From the NCBI RefSeq assembly GCF_018390555.1, contig NZ_JAHBGB010000002.1:186001-250000 (forward strand): a DNA stretch of 64,000 nt, given 5' to 3'. Of the stretch, positions 51,017 through 60,036 are shown one piece after another. Positions within the stretch are counted from its first letter, which is position 1; each line of letters starts with the position of its first letter. Origin of the DNA: Ancylobacter oerskovii. Lineage in GTDB: Bacteria > Pseudomonadota > Alphaproteobacteria > Rhizobiales > Xanthobacteraceae. The notes beneath the pieces are model-generated. The model had not been told where the DNA came from, searched no databases, and saw only the letters and a list, made by a program, of their open reading frames with translations. Both the position numbers and the translations under genes were made by a program.

Positions 51017-52186
51017 GTGATCCGCCGCTTTCGTCTCGCCGCCTTCCTCTCCCTCGCGCTCATCGGCGTCTCGGCGCCGGCCTCGGCATCGGCACAGGAC
51101 GCCGCGCCCGTCAGCCTGCAGACCTCCGCCGGCAAGATGAGCCTGGAGACCGTTGCCGGACCATTCGAGACACCCTGGGGCCTCGCCTTCCTGCCGGACG
51201 GGCGCATGCTGGTGACCGAGCGGCCCGGTCGACTGCGCATCGTCAGCCGCTCGGGAACCATCTCGGCGCCGGTGGCCGGCGTGCCGCCGGTCTATGCCAG
51301 CGGCCAAGGCGGCCTGCTCGACATCGCGGTGGCACCGGATTTCGACACCAGCCGGCTGGTGTATTTCTCCTATGCCGAACCGCGCGAGGGCATATCGGGC
51401 ACCAGCGTCGCCCGCGCCAAGCTCACCGAGAATGGCGGCGGTCCCCGGCTGGAGAATGTCGAGGTGATCTTCCGCCAGCAGCCAGCGGCGGGCGGATCGA
51501 GCCATTACGGCTCGCGCCTCGCCTTCGGCCGCGACGGCACGCTGTTCGTCACCCTCGGCGACCGCTATTCGCTGCGCCCCGAGGTGCAGAAGCTCTCGAC
51601 CCATATCGGCAAGATCGTGCGCATCAACCCCGATGGCTCGGCCCCGGCCGACAATCCCTTCGCCAAGACGGCCAATGCACGGCCGGAGATCTGGAGCTTC
51701 GGCCACCGCAACGTGCAGGGCGCGGCGATCGATCCGCAGACCGGGCGGCTTTGGACGGTGGAGCACGGCGCGCGCGGCGGCGACGAGTTGAACCACCCCG
51801 AAGCCGGCAAGAATTACGGCTGGCCGGTGATCACCTATGGGCGCGACTATTCCGGCGCGACGATCGGCGAGGGCACGGAAAAGCCGGGCATGGAGCAGCC
51901 GGTAAAATATTGGGATCCGTCCATCTCGCCGGCTGGGCTCGCCTTCTATACCGGCAGCCTGATCCCGCGCTGGAAGGGCGACCTGTTCACCGGCGGCCTC
52001 TCGGGCACGCGGCTGGTGCGGCTGAAACTCGATCCCTCGCGCGAGCGCGTGGTGGAGGAGGAGCCGCTGCTCGCGGATCTCGGCGCGCGCATCCGCGACG
52101 TGCGGCAGGGACCGGACGGCGCGCTCTGGCTGCTCACCGACGACCCGGGCGACGGCCGGCTGCTGCGGCTGGCGCCGGCGGAGTGA
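51017..52186 (+). CDS. PQQ-dependent aldose sugar dehydrogenase (YliI type)
   Basis: A 389-residue exported beta-propeller enzyme with a signal peptide (FRLAAFLSLALIGVSAPASASAQ). GPFETPWGLAFLPDGRMLVTERPGRL, SGQGGLLDIAVAPDF and VEHGARGGDELNHPEAGKNYGWPV are diagnostic of the soluble glucose/sorbosone dehydrogenase family, which oxidises sugars in the periplasm with PQQ. GTG at 51017 is chosen because CGGAG sits 6 nt upstream and it starts the signal peptide. Confidence 0.92.
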   Translation: MIRRFRLAAFLSLALIGVSAPASASAQDAAPVSLQTSAGKMSLETVAGPFETPWGLAFLPDGRMLVTERPGRLRIVSRSGTISAPVAGVPPVYASGQGGLLDIAVAPDFDTSRLVYFSYAEPREGISGTSVARAKLTENGGGPRLENVEVIFRQQPAAGGSSHYGSRLAFGRDGTLFVTLGDRYSLRPEVQKLSTHIGKIVRINPDGSAPADNPFAKTANARPEIWSFGHRNVQGAAIDPQTGRLWTVEHGARGGDELNHPEAGKNYGWPVITYGRDYSGATIGEGTEKPGMEQPVKYWDPSISPAGLAFYTGSLIPRWKGDLFTGGLSGTRLVRLKLDPSRERVVEEEPLLADLGARIRDVRQGPDGALWLLTDDPGDGRLLRLAPAE

Positions 52187-52195
52187 GGCCCTCGC

Positions 52196-52558
52196 CTACC
52201 ATTTCTGGAAGATGAACCACGCGCCGAGTGCGATGAAGGCGAAGCCGATGGCATGGTTCCAGCCCAGCGGCTCCTTCAGCCAGAACACCGAGAAGCCGGC
52301 GAACACCACCAGAGTGATGACCTCCTGCATCGTCTTGAGCTCGGCGGTGGCATAGACGGCCGAGCCGTAGCGATTGGCGGGCACCGCGAGGCAGTACTCG
52401 AAGAAGGCGATGCCCCAGCTCGCCAGCACCGCGATGACGAGCGGCGCCGATTTGTGCTTGAGATGCCCGTACCAGGCGAAGGTCATGAAGACGTTGGAGG
52501 CGGTCAGCAGCAGGATCGGCAACACCGACGGCGGAATGAACGACGTGAGCGCGGGCAT
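52196..52558 (-). CDS. DUF486 / DMT-like small membrane protein
   Basis: A 120-residue protein with four membrane helices (LPILLLTASNVFMTFAWYGHL, LVIAVLASWGIAFFEYCLAVP, a TLVVFAGFSVFWLKEP helix and a C-terminal one). This matches DUF486, a short relative of drug/metabolite transporters. It is convergent with the sugar dehydrogenase (10 bp apart). Substrate unknown. Confidence 0.88.
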   Translation of the reverse strand: MPALTSFIPPSVLPILLLTASNVFMTFAWYGHLKHKSAPLVIAVLASWGIAFFEYCLAVPANRYGSAVYATAELKTMQEVITLVVFAGFSVFWLKEPLGWNHAIGFAFIALGAWFIFQKW

Positions 52559-52648
52559 GGATATCTCTCGCGGGAGGAACCGGCGACAGATAGCGTCCGC
52601 CACCACGGCGTCAATGCGGCAGCCGGCGCCGGCGCGTGACCGGCAGCC

Positions 52649-53332
52649 TCACATTTCCACCCATTGCCGCAGCAGGTTGTGATAGACGTTGGTCAGCGAC
52701 AGCACCGCGGGGGAATCGATCGGCGCCACTTCGCGGGTCTGCACGATGGCGACGTCGAGATCGTAGAGCAGCGCCCGGCGGCCGTCGTCCTTGATCATCG
52801 ACTGCGTCCAGAAGAAGCTGCCCCAGCGGCTGCCGCGGGTGATCGGCCGCACCGCGTGCAGGCTGCTCGACGGATAGACCACCATGTGGCCGGCCGGCAG
52901 CTTCACCTCATGGCCGCCGAACGTGTCCTCGATGACCAGCTCGCCGCCGTCATACTCCTCCGGGTCGGTGAGCGAGAGCGTGCTCGACACGTCGGCCCGC
53001 ATGCGCATGCCGGTGCCCGGAATGGCACGGATGGCGCTGTCCACATGGGCGCCGAACTCCATGCCGACATCGTAGCGGTTGAACATCGGCGGCAGCACGC
53101 GCAGCGGCATGGCCGCGGAATTGAACACCGGGTTGCGGCCGAGCGCCCGCAGGACGATGTCGCCGAGCTCGCGGGCCTCCTTCGAATCCTCCGGGATCTG
53201 CAGGTTGTTCTTCGCCTTCGCCGCCTGCGCCCCGGCCGTGGTGCGGCCATCCACCCATTGCGAGGCTTCCAGCACGCGGCGGCAATAGGCGACCTCGTCG
53301 CGGGTCAGCACGTCGGGAATGGTCACGAGCAT
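52649..53332 (-). CDS. Fe2+/2-oxoglutarate dioxygenase, PKHD type (PiuC/YbiX-like)
   Basis: A 227-residue non-haem iron oxygenase, the usual length of the family. Iron ligands His96 and Asp98 (AHVDSA) and His159 (SSLHAV) and the 2-oxoglutarate Arg169 (TRGSR) are visible. In E. coli and Pseudomonas the homologue is adjacent to the catechol siderophore receptor Fiu/PiuA, as here. It may hydroxylate a siderophore-related compound; the substrate is not settled. Confidence 0.93.
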   Translation of the reverse strand: MLVTIPDVLTRDEVAYCRRVLEASQWVDGRTTAGAQAAKAKNNLQIPEDSKEARELGDIVLRALGRNPVFNSAAMPLRVLPPMFNRYDVGMEFGAHVDSAIRAIPGTGMRMRADVSSTLSLTDPEEYDGGELVIEDTFGGHEVKLPAGHMVVYPSSSLHAVRPITRGSRWGSFFWTQSMIKDDGRRALLYDLDVAIVQTREVAPIDSPAVLSLTNVYHNLLRQWVEM

Positions 53333-53414
53333 GGGCTTATCCGAATGAAAGAAGGGGAAAGCAGGCGTGGCCTGCCCTCCCCCGAAGTGAGACGGTCTTT
53401 GGAACGGCGGACGC

Positions 53415-55736
53415 TCAGAACGTCGCGCCCACCGTGAGGGTGAAGGTGCGGCCCGACGCCGGCACCGCACGATTGCCGAAGCCGGTGCTGTAGTTCAGCT
53501 CGTCCGTCAGGTTGTAGCCGTTGAGGGCCACCCGGTAATTGCCCTGCTTGTAGGACAGGAGGGCATCGAACGAGAACGTGTCGGGGATGATCGAGGTGTT
53601 GGCGCTGTTGGTGTAATATTCGTCGGCATAGGTGATACCGCCGCCGACCAGCAGTTCACCCGGAATCTGCGTCCACAACGTGCTGAGATTATAGGTGGTC
53701 CACAGGGTGAAGTTGTTCGGCGAGACGAAAGCGACCGCATTGCCGACATAGGTGTCGGTCGTCGAGGTCAGCACTTCGCTGTCGTAATAGGCATAGCCCG
53801 CCTGGACGGTCCACGCCGGGGTGATGTTGCCGGTCAGGCCGAGCTCCACGCCGCGCACGCGCTGCGTCTCGCCCGTGGGAATGGAGTCGCCCGTATCGGG
53901 GTTGGTATAGAAGGCGTTGCTCTTGTCGGTCTGGAAGATCGCGCCGGTAACGCCCAGCTTGCCCTCAAGGAACGACACCTTGAAGCCGGCCTCATAGGTT
54001 TCGTTGTCTTCCGGCTCCAGGTTGTCCTGCTCCGGGTTGATGACGGTGACATCGTTGCTCGGGAAGGCACCCTGCGGCGTGAACGACTTCGCCCACGATA
54101 CGTAATAGGTCTGGAACGCCGTCGGCTCCCAGATAAGGCTCAGCTTCGGACTCCAGAAATCCGTCTTGCTGTCCTCATTCCGCCATTCGCGAGTATTCGT
54201 TGCCGTGTCCACGAACCAGTAGCGATAATCCGCGGTGTAGTTGTCATAGCGCGCACCGGCGAGCAGCGAGACCTGCTCGGTGAACCAGACGCGGTCGCTG
54301 ATGAACAGACCAACGTCGTTGGCGCTGGAATAGCGTTGCCCGTTATTGGCCCACGGATTGGAGAAGAGATTGTAGCCCGTCGTGTTCTCGAAGATCGGAT
54401 CGTAGATCGTCGAGGTTCCCTTGTTGCCATTGACCGAGATCAGGGTGCGGTCACTGTTCGTGGTGTTCACGTCGAGGCCGGCGACCAACTCATGGCGCAG
54501 CCCGCCGGTGTTGAACTTGGCGGTCAGCGTCGAGACGTTCTGCGCGCTCCACGTCTCCTGATAATAGCCGGGATTACCGCCCCCGAAGGCGATGGCCGGG
54601 TTCAGTCCGTTGAAGAACTGCCCCGTGCAGGTCGTCTCATACTGCTGTTCCGTCGGATTGGTCACACCCGAGGGGGTGTTCGCACAGCCCGGCACGGTGG
54701 TCGCGAAGTCGCGGGTGTAATAGCCGACCCGGGTATCGTTGTTGAAGGTCAACCAGTTGTTGACTTCCTTGTTGAAGCTCACCGTCAGCATATTGGTATC
54801 GGTGACGTCCTGATCGGTTACCTTGCCGTAGAAGGTCGACCGCGGAACGCCCCATTCGGTCACCGGCTGGCCCAGCGCGCCGACCTTGGCAACGTCCGAG
54901 AAGCGCGGCGTCACGATCGGCACGCCATAGTCCGGCGTGCGGTTGCCGTGCTGGTACAGGTAGTTGATGTGCAGCGTCTGATCGGTGCCGAGGCCGAAGC
55001 CGAGATCCGCGAGGAAGCCGTAACGGTTCGACTCCACATGGTCGCGGTCGGCGATGTCCTGCTCGTTGACCATGCCGACGATACGAAACGCCGTCGACTC
55101 GTTGAGCTGCTTGTTGATGTCGAACACGCCGCGATAAAGCGGGCCGGTGCCGAACTGGCCCTCGACATCGTATTTGTCGCCGAGATGCGCCTGCTTCAGC
55201 GTGGCGTTGATGGCGCCGCCGGTGGTGCCGAGGCCGAAGCTTTCCGAAGACGAGCCCTTGAACACCTCGACGCTCTCATAGGCGAAGCTGTCGCGGGTAT
55301 AGACGCCGAAATCGCGCAGGCCGTTGACGAAGATGTCGCCCTTGGCCTGGAAGCCGCGGATGCGGAACTGGTCGCCGTTCATGCCGCCGCCACCTTCGCC
55401 GATGCTGGTGGTGACGCCGGGAACGTTGCGCAGCGCCTGCTCGAGCGTCGTCACGCCCTGTTGCTGCATCGTTTCCTGCGAGATGACGGTGATGGTCTGC
55501 GGGGTGTCCTGGATCGTGCCCGGCAGCCGGGCGATGCCGGTCGTCGCCTCCAGCGAGTTAGCCGGGGCGTTCTCCCCCTCGACGGTGACGGTGGGCAGCT
55601 CTTCCGTGGTGCCGGGAGCGGGCGCGGCCTGCTGGGCCTGCGCATCCAGCAACGGTATCGCCGACATGGTCATCGCCAGGCCGGTGGTCAACGCAGCCCC
55701 CGGCATCGATGGCCTGAGCGTCTTCATCTTCGTCAT
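53415..55736 (-). CDS. TonB-dependent siderophore receptor (Fiu/PiuA-like)
   Basis: A 773-residue outer-membrane receptor. After a signal region come a TonB-box-like segment (LPTVTVEG), the plug domain ([51 protein letters not shown]) and a 22-strand barrel ending in an aromatic residue ([11 protein letters not shown]). The catecholate type is inferred from the neighbouring PKHD oxygenase. The start could be 55736 or 55727. The AT-rich upstream region suggests iron-regulated expression. Confidence 0.9.
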   Translation of the reverse strand: MTKMKTLRPSMPGAALTTGLAMTMSAIPLLDAQAQQAAPAPGTTEELPTVTVEGENAPANSLEATTGIARLPGTIQDTPQTITVISQETMQQQGVTTLEQALRNVPGVTTSIGEGGGGMNGDQFRIRGFQAKGDIFVNGLRDFGVYTRDSFAYESVEVFKGSSSESFGLGTTGGAINATLKQAHLGDKYDVEGQFGTGPLYRGVFDINKQLNESTAFRIVGMVNEQDIADRDHVESNRYGFLADLGFGLGTDQTLHINYLYQHGNRTPDYGVPIVTPRFSDVAKVGALGQPVTEWGVPRSTFYGKVTDQDVTDTNMLTVSFNKEVNNWLTFNNDTRVGYYTRDFATTVPGCANTPSGVTNPTEQQYETTCTGQFFNGLNPAIAFGGGNPGYYQETWSAQNVSTLTAKFNTGGLRHELVAGLDVNTTNSDRTLISVNGNKGTSTIYDPIFENTTGYNLFSNPWANNGQRYSSANDVGLFISDRVWFTEQVSLLAGARYDNYTADYRYWFVDTATNTREWRNEDSKTDFWSPKLSLIWEPTAFQTYYVSWAKSFTPQGAFPSNDVTVINPEQDNLEPEDNETYEAGFKVSFLEGKLGVTGAIFQTDKSNAFYTNPDTGDSIPTGETQRVRGVELGLTGNITPAWTVQAGYAYYDSEVLTSTTDTYVGNAVAFVSPNNFTLWTTYNLSTLWTQIPGELLVGGGITYADEYYTNSANTSIIPDTFSFDALLSYKQGNYRVALNGYNLTDELNYSTGFGNRAVPASGRTFTLTVGATF

Positions 55737-55806
55737 TCGTCCAACCCCTGCTAGCACGTCGCATGATGTCGGATAAATGAAGAGTCCAACCCAGTTCAAA
55801 TCCTAT

Positions 55807-55878
55807 GTTTTTTAGAGATTCAAAAACTGATCTTCCCTGTAATGCCAGACTTATCCAGTTTTTAATTCTTTAAAAGAA
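55807..55878. promoter_or_regulatory. AT-rich leader with candidate iron-regulator sites
   Basis: The region is markedly AT-rich. GTTTTT-N9-AAAAAC occupies 55807-55827 and contains TTTAGA-GA-TTCAAA, loosely like an Irr box. TTCTT-TAA-AAGAA at 55866-55878 is a perfect small palindrome. They lie between the divergent receptor and Sel1 genes. Confidence 0.35.
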
Positions 55879-56003
55879 AATGAAATTCCAAACTCCTTGC
55901 CACTAAACGATTTCATGCCCTATTTCCGTCGCAATCAAACCACCTAAGCGCCACTGTTACCCTAACGACACAATCTCCCTCATTCGCAAGATCGTGATCC
56001 TGC

Positions 56004-56984
56004 ATGGCCGACGACTGGATTTCCCTTGCGACGCTCAAGCGCCTGGGCGTCGATGAGATAAGGAACCGCATCGCCGAAAGCCCGCAATCGGCCGCCCGCT
56101 GGGTTCAGGCCGGTGCGCTCAACGGCCTCGTCAATGCGCAGCTTGCCTGGGGACAGATGCTGCTGGACGGTACCGGCACGGCGCGCGATGCCGCAACGGC
56201 GCTGCGCTGGTTCGGCATCGCCGCGCAGGCCGGCAGCGCGGAAGGCCTCAACATGGTGGGGCGATGCCATGAGCATGGCTGGGGCACCCCGGTCGACCCG
56301 GCCCGAGCCGCCGACTTCTATCGCCAGGCCGCGCAGAAGGACGACGCCTGGGGGCAGTTCAATCTCGCCGGGCTGCTGCTCGCCGGCAACGGCGTGCCGC
56401 CCGATCGCCGACAGGCGCTGGCGCTGTATGTGCGTGCCGCCCGCAGGGGTCACGCCAAGGCCGCCACCATGGTCGGGCGCTACCTCGAGAATGGCTGGGA
56501 AAGGCCGGCACGCCCCGCCGCCGCCCGTCGCTGGTATCGGCGCGGCGCCGAAGGCGGCGACTATCGCGGCCAGTTCGACCATGGGCGCCTCCTGCTGGCC
56601 GCCGGCCGGCGGGAGGAAGGTCTCGGCTGGATGCGCCGAAGCCTCGAAAACGCCGTACCGGCCTTCTGCCGCCTTGCCGGCGACGGCCTGCGCACCAGCG
56701 CGGATCCGGCGCTCGGCACCCTCGCCCTGCTGGCGCTGAAGCGCGCCTGCGAGAGCGGCACCGCGCAGGACCAGCGGGCTTATGCCACCGCCCTCGCCGA
56801 GGGGCTGGGCGGCCTGGCGCAGCCGGAAGCGGCACGGGCCGCCTTCGCACAGGCGCGACGGATCGAGGAACATGACAGGCTGGCCCGTAGCACCGACGAG
56901 GCAGGCGCCGCCCGTCGCCCGTCGGTGAAGGCTGCACCCCGGCTGGCACGGGCCATCCGCGCCCTGTTGGGCCGGGTCGGCTAG
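56004..56984 (+). CDS. Sel1-repeat (TPR-like) protein
   Basis: A 326-residue cytoplasmic protein built of Sel1-like repeats: ALNGLVNAQLAWGQMLLDGTG, AAQAGSAEGLNMVGRCHEHGWG, AAQKDDAWGQFNLAGLLLAGNG, AARRGHAKAATMVGRYLENGW. Sel1 genes accompany piuA/piuC in Pseudomonas, and this one is divergent from the receptor gene, so it likely belongs to the iron module as a scaffold. A basic tail ends the protein. Confidence 0.85.
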   Translation: MADDWISLATLKRLGVDEIRNRIAESPQSAARWVQAGALNGLVNAQLAWGQMLLDGTGTARDAATALRWFGIAAQAGSAEGLNMVGRCHEHGWGTPVDPARAADFYRQAAQKDDAWGQFNLAGLLLAGNGVPPDRRQALALYVRAARRGHAKAATMVGRYLENGWERPARPAAARRWYRRGAEGGDYRGQFDHGRLLLAAGRREEGLGWMRRSLENAVPAFCRLAGDGLRTSADPALGTLALLALKRACESGTAQDQRAYATALAEGLGGLAQPEAARAAFAQARRIEEHDRLARSTDEAGAARRPSVKAAPRLARAIRALLGRVG

Positions 56985-56993
56985 GACGTGCCC

Positions 56994-57386
56994 TCAGCCA
57001 CGCCTCTCCGCCCAGGCGCGGAATTCACGCAGGAGATTGGCGAAATCCCAGAAGGCCGCCGCCAGCAGCACCGCGGCAATGAGAGCGAGGAACGCCGCCA
57101 TGCCCTGCGACAGATCGACCGGCCCGCGCGCGAAATCGAAGGCGGTGAAGGCGCCGAACAGCGTCACGACCGCCGCGATGACAAGATAGGCGTTGCGGTC
57201 GAGCCGGCTGGCGGCCAGCGCCAGAAGCAGCGCGACCGCGATCCCGATCGCCGCCGCCCACAGGAAGCCCAGCGAGAACAGCGTCGCCATCCAGCGCCCC
57301 ACCACGAAGGAGAGATAGGCGAGCGCGGCGAGCACCAGGAAACCCGCCCGCAGGCGCAGCATGGATTGTCCGCCGATCTGAGCCAT
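56994..57386 (-). CDS. Small hypothetical membrane protein
   Basis: A 130-residue protein with four membrane helices (LRAGFLVLAALAYLSFVVG, LGFLWAAAIGIAVALLLALA, YLVIAAVVTLFGAFTAF, MAAFLALIAAVLLAAAFWDF) and a short basic tail. The frame remains open upstream, but hydrophobic character starts at MAQIGG, so 57386 is chosen. No family recognised. Confidence 0.65.
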   Translation of the reverse strand: MAQIGGQSMLRLRAGFLVLAALAYLSFVVGRWMATLFSLGFLWAAAIGIAVALLLALAASRLDRNAYLVIAAVVTLFGAFTAFDFARGPVDLSQGMAAFLALIAAVLLAAAFWDFANLLREFRAWAERRG

Positions 57387-57504
57387 TGCCGGCCGTTCCC
57401 CGCCCTGCCATCGTCGCACCCTAATCGGTGTTTCTCCTTCGCGTCGAGCCTGCAATGCCACCTCCTCGCCCACCTCGCTCCCTCCGGCTCCACGGGCCGC
57501 GTTC

Positions 57505-57530
57505 GGAACCGGCGTGCCCCCGCCGTCGTT
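57505..57530 (+). promoter_or_regulatory. Candidate EcfG promoter before the lipid kinase gene
   Basis: GGAAC (57505-57509), 17 nt, CGTT (57527-57530). It points to the lipid kinase, whose ATG is 61 bp downstream. Only the motif supports it, in a GC-rich context. Confidence 0.4.
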
Positions 57531-57591
57531 GCCGACCTGCCCGTCGTTGAACCCTCCTCCTCCCTCCCCTCCGCCATTCCCGGATTCGCCA

Positions 57592-58506
57592 ATGCGCCAT
57601 GTCCTCGTCCTGCTGAACGCGAAGGCGGGCACCCTCCAGCATCGCGACGGCGAAGCGGTGTGCCGGGAGGTCGTAGAGCGGCTTTCCCGTGACGGGCGCG
57701 AGGTCGAGGTCCGGCTGCTCGCCGGCGAGCCGCTGCTCCGCGCCATCCGCGCCAGCGGACGCGGCCCGCACGACACGGTGATCGTCGGCGGCGGCGACGG
57801 CAGCGTCAGCCTGGCGGCACGCTGCCATGAGAATTCCGGCAAGGCGCTCGGCATTCTGCCGCTCGGCACCATGAACCTGCTGGCTCGCGACATCGGTATG
57901 CCGACCGATCTCGGCGCCGCGCTCGACGCGCTCGACACCGCCCGCCCGCATCGTATCGACATGGGAACGCTGAACGGGCGCCGGTTCCACACCATCTCTG
58001 GCTTCGGCTTCTTCAGCCAGATGGCGCGAGCGCGGGAAACCGCGCGTCGCTGGGGGCTCGGCCGTTTCTTCGCGGTGCCGATCGCCGCCTTTCTCGCCCT
58101 GCGGCGCACCGGCCGCATCCATATCGATGTCGAGGTCGACGGACGACAGCGGCATTTCGCGGCCTTCTCGGCACTGATCACCGTCAACCGCTTCACCGGA
58201 CCGGGCTGGCATCGCGGACACCTCGACGACGGGCTGCTCGAAGTGCACATCGCCGAGGACCGCGGCGCTCTCGCCAGGCTGAAGGCCGGCGCCGACATGG
58301 TGACGGACAGTTGGCGCGACAATCCCGGCATCATCAGCCTGACCGGCCGCGACATCGTCATCCGTCGCGGCGGGCGGCGGCGCACCTGGGTGTCGACCGA
58401 TGGCGAACTGGCGCGCGAGCGCCTGCCGCTTCACTATCGTGTGATGCCGCAGGCGCTGGAACTGCTGATCCCGGAGACGACGCCTCAGCGGGCCTCGATC
58501 TCATAG
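57592..58506 (+). CDS. Diacylglycerol kinase-family lipid kinase (YegS-like)
   Basis: A 304-residue protein of the DAGK catalytic family. HVLVLLNAKAGTLQ at the N-terminus, the nucleotide motif VIVGGGDGSVSLAAR and LPLGTMNLLARDIG are diagnostic; VSTDGELARERLPLHYRVMPQALELLIP is the typical end. It phosphorylates a membrane lipid or sphingoid base. Its 3' end overlaps the convergent SIMPL gene by 22 bp. Confidence 0.9.
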   Translation: MRHVLVLLNAKAGTLQHRDGEAVCREVVERLSRDGREVEVRLLAGEPLLRAIRASGRGPHDTVIVGGGDGSVSLAARCHENSGKALGILPLGTMNLLARDIGMPTDLGAALDALDTARPHRIDMGTLNGRRFHTISGFGFFSQMARARETARRWGLGRFFAVPIAAFLALRRTGRIHIDVEVDGRQRHFAAFSALITVNRFTGPGWHRGHLDDGLLEVHIAEDRGALARLKAGADMVTDSWRDNPGIISLTGRDIVIRRGGRRRTWVSTDGELARERLPLHYRVMPQALELLIPETTPQRASIS

Positions 58507-59219
58507 GAGACGGTGACGCTGGCCTGGATCTCCGCCTCGCCCGCCTCGACCGGCACCGAATCGGCCTTCATCATCATCGGCGCCGCCATGGCCCGCGCCA
58601 TCGGCCGCACGCCGCCATTGCCGGTGACGGTGAGCACCCGCACCAGCCGCACGCCGCTCGCCTGGGCGATCAGCTCGGCCTGATGCCGGGCGTCCTCCAC
58701 CGCCGCCACCCGCGCCTTGTCCTCCAGCTTGGACGGATCGGCGATCTCGAAGGCGATGCCGCCGATCTGGTTGGCGCCGGAGGTCACCATCTTGTCGAGC
58801 AGGTCGCCGAGACGCGCGAGATCGCGCAGCCTCACCGAAACAGTGTTCTGCACCTGGTAGCCGGTCACACGCGGAGGCTCGGTGGAATCCTTCTTGGGCG
58901 GCGCATATTGCGGCTGCACCGAAAAGCCGGAAGTGGCGATGTCGCGCGGCTCGAGCCCGGCTTCCTTGAGCGCCGCGATCATCTCGGCCACCGCCTTGCT
59001 GTTGGCATCGAGCGCCTCGCGCGCGGTCTTGCCCTCGCTGACGACGCCGGTGGAGAAGCGCGCCATGTCGGGGACGGCGGTCGCGCGGCCTTCGCCGGTG
59101 ATGGTCAGCGTCGGCCGCCGGGACGGGTTGGACATGTCCTGCGCGGCAAGGGACGACATGCCACCGATCAGACTGGCGGAGACGAGGGTGGCGGCAAAGG
59201 CGGCCTTGGCGAGTTTCAT
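58485..59219 (-). CDS. SIMPL-domain (DUF541) periplasmic protein
   Basis: A 244-residue exported protein with a signal peptide (AAFAATLVASASL-like, cleavage near SLAAQ). The SIMPL domain is clear: TLTITGEGRATAVPDMARFSTGVVSEGKTAREALDANSKAV, GLEPRDIATSGFSVQPQY and ARHQAELIAQASGVRLVRVLTV. The frame is open far upstream through the tRNA antisense, but the signal peptide fixes the start. The family is linked to outer-surface and oxidative-stress proteins; function unknown. Confidence 0.92.
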   Translation of the reverse strand: MKLAKAAFAATLVSASLIGGMSSLAAQDMSNPSRRPTLTITGEGRATAVPDMARFSTGVVSEGKTAREALDANSKAVAEMIAALKEAGLEPRDIATSGFSVQPQYAPPKKDSTEPPRVTGYQVQNTVSVRLRDLARLGDLLDKMVTSGANQIGGIAFEIADPSKLEDKARVAAVEDARHQAELIAQASGVRLVRVLTVTGNGGVRPMARAMAAPMMMKADSVPVEAGEAEIQASVTVSYEIEAR

Positions 59220-59404
59220 ATGCACATTCCCCGAAACAAGGATGGTATCGCGCCGACGCAGCGGCAGCAGACGAAAGCATCTCCCAATGGCGGCGGGAAT
59301 ACGGCGGTGGACGAAGGCGAGGGACAGGTCGACCGAGTGTTGGCGCCGCGATGGGTATTTGCTAGCGTTCGCCGCCTTTCTCGGAGCCGCTCGCGCTCCG
59401 CGGC

Positions 59405-59480
59405 GGGCCTGTAGCTCAATGGTTAGAGCCGGCCGCTCATAACGGTCTGGTTGCAGGTTCGAGTCCTGCCGGGCCCACCA
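59405..59480 (+). tRNA. tRNA with CAU anticodon, probably tRNA-Ile2
   Basis: A 76-nt cloverleaf: acceptor GGGCCTG / CGGGCCC, D-arm GCTC-AATGGTTA-GAGC, anticodon loop CTCATAA with CAT at 59438-59440, T-arm GCAGG-TTCGAGT-CCTGC, encoded CCA. The 8-nt D loop resembles E. coli tRNA-Ile2, whose C34 is changed to lysidine to read AUA. Initiator Met is excluded because the first acceptor pair is G-C. Elongator Met cannot be fully excluded. Confidence 0.9.
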
Positions 59481-59831
59481 CTTTGCCGTCAAGGGAGCGT
59501 TGGCGCGAGACGTGCACTGCGATCGTCGGGCGCATTTCGACCGATACAGCAGAAGACGCTTGTTGCCGGCCGCCGAAATTGCATTGGCAATCAGCTCGCC
59601 GACTAGATGATAAATCCTCGCCATGTCGTCGGCATCGATGCGGAAGCAGGTGGGTTGTTGAGTCAGTGTCGGCCCTGTTATTGCGATGAGGCCAGCAAGA
59701 GCCGCACAAGATTCAACTTGCCGAAGAACTTCATGAATCCTTTCCGCTACGGGTGCCGGTGACCGCCAGATAACGATGGGACCCTCCCGTTGTGGCTCCA
59801 ACAGGAGACGCATGAAGATTGCGTCCGACAT
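59481..59831 (-). pseudogene. Possible gene remnant abutting the tRNA 3' end
   Basis: A minus-strand frame begins MSDAIFMRLLLEPQREGPIVIW and contains protein-like segments (PVAERIHEVLRQVESCAALAGLIAITGP, DDMARIYHLVGELIANAIS). It has no stop of its own and reads into the tRNA antisense strand, so its natural 3' end is missing. That could reflect insertion at the tRNA or simple chance. No family recognised. Confidence 0.25.
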
Positions 59832-59996
59832 CCCGGAAACAGTCGATCTGTACGCACATCCGACCGGTCCGGTGCGGCGGTCTTGCTGTCGGGCCGGGAA
59901 TGTCCGACGAATCACCTTGCGTCGGCGGCCCGGTTTTCGCGGTGTGCAGGAGGTCGAAGCCGTTGCCATCCCCGGCCGCAAACTTGCATACTAGTT

Positions 59997-60011
59997 TTCT
60001 ACATATTAGAA
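59997..60011 (+). promoter_or_regulatory. Candidate GntR operator
   Basis: TTCTA-CATAT-TAGAA is a perfect 15-bp palindrome 26 bp upstream of the GntR-family start, in an AT-rich stretch. Position and symmetry fit an autoregulatory site. Confidence 0.5.
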
Positions 60012-60036
60012 TCGCGTTTTCTTATCGGGTGATGCA

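Larger units (their letters stand above)
59481..60036. other. 556-bp region between tRNA and GntR gene without a firm gene
   Basis: No gene is well supported here. The best candidate is a minus-strand frame from 59831 described separately. The last 60 bp are AT-rich and hold the GntR palindrome. Confidence 0.5.

Noticed and set aside
59405-59480. Initiator tRNA-fMet
   Set aside because: Initiator tRNA has a C-A mismatch at the first acceptor position; here it is a G-C pair. Elongator Met remains possible but the D-loop favours Ile2.
59437-59709. Minus-strand frame containing GPAGLEPATRPL
   Set aside because: This peptide is the well-known false product of tRNA antisense translation.
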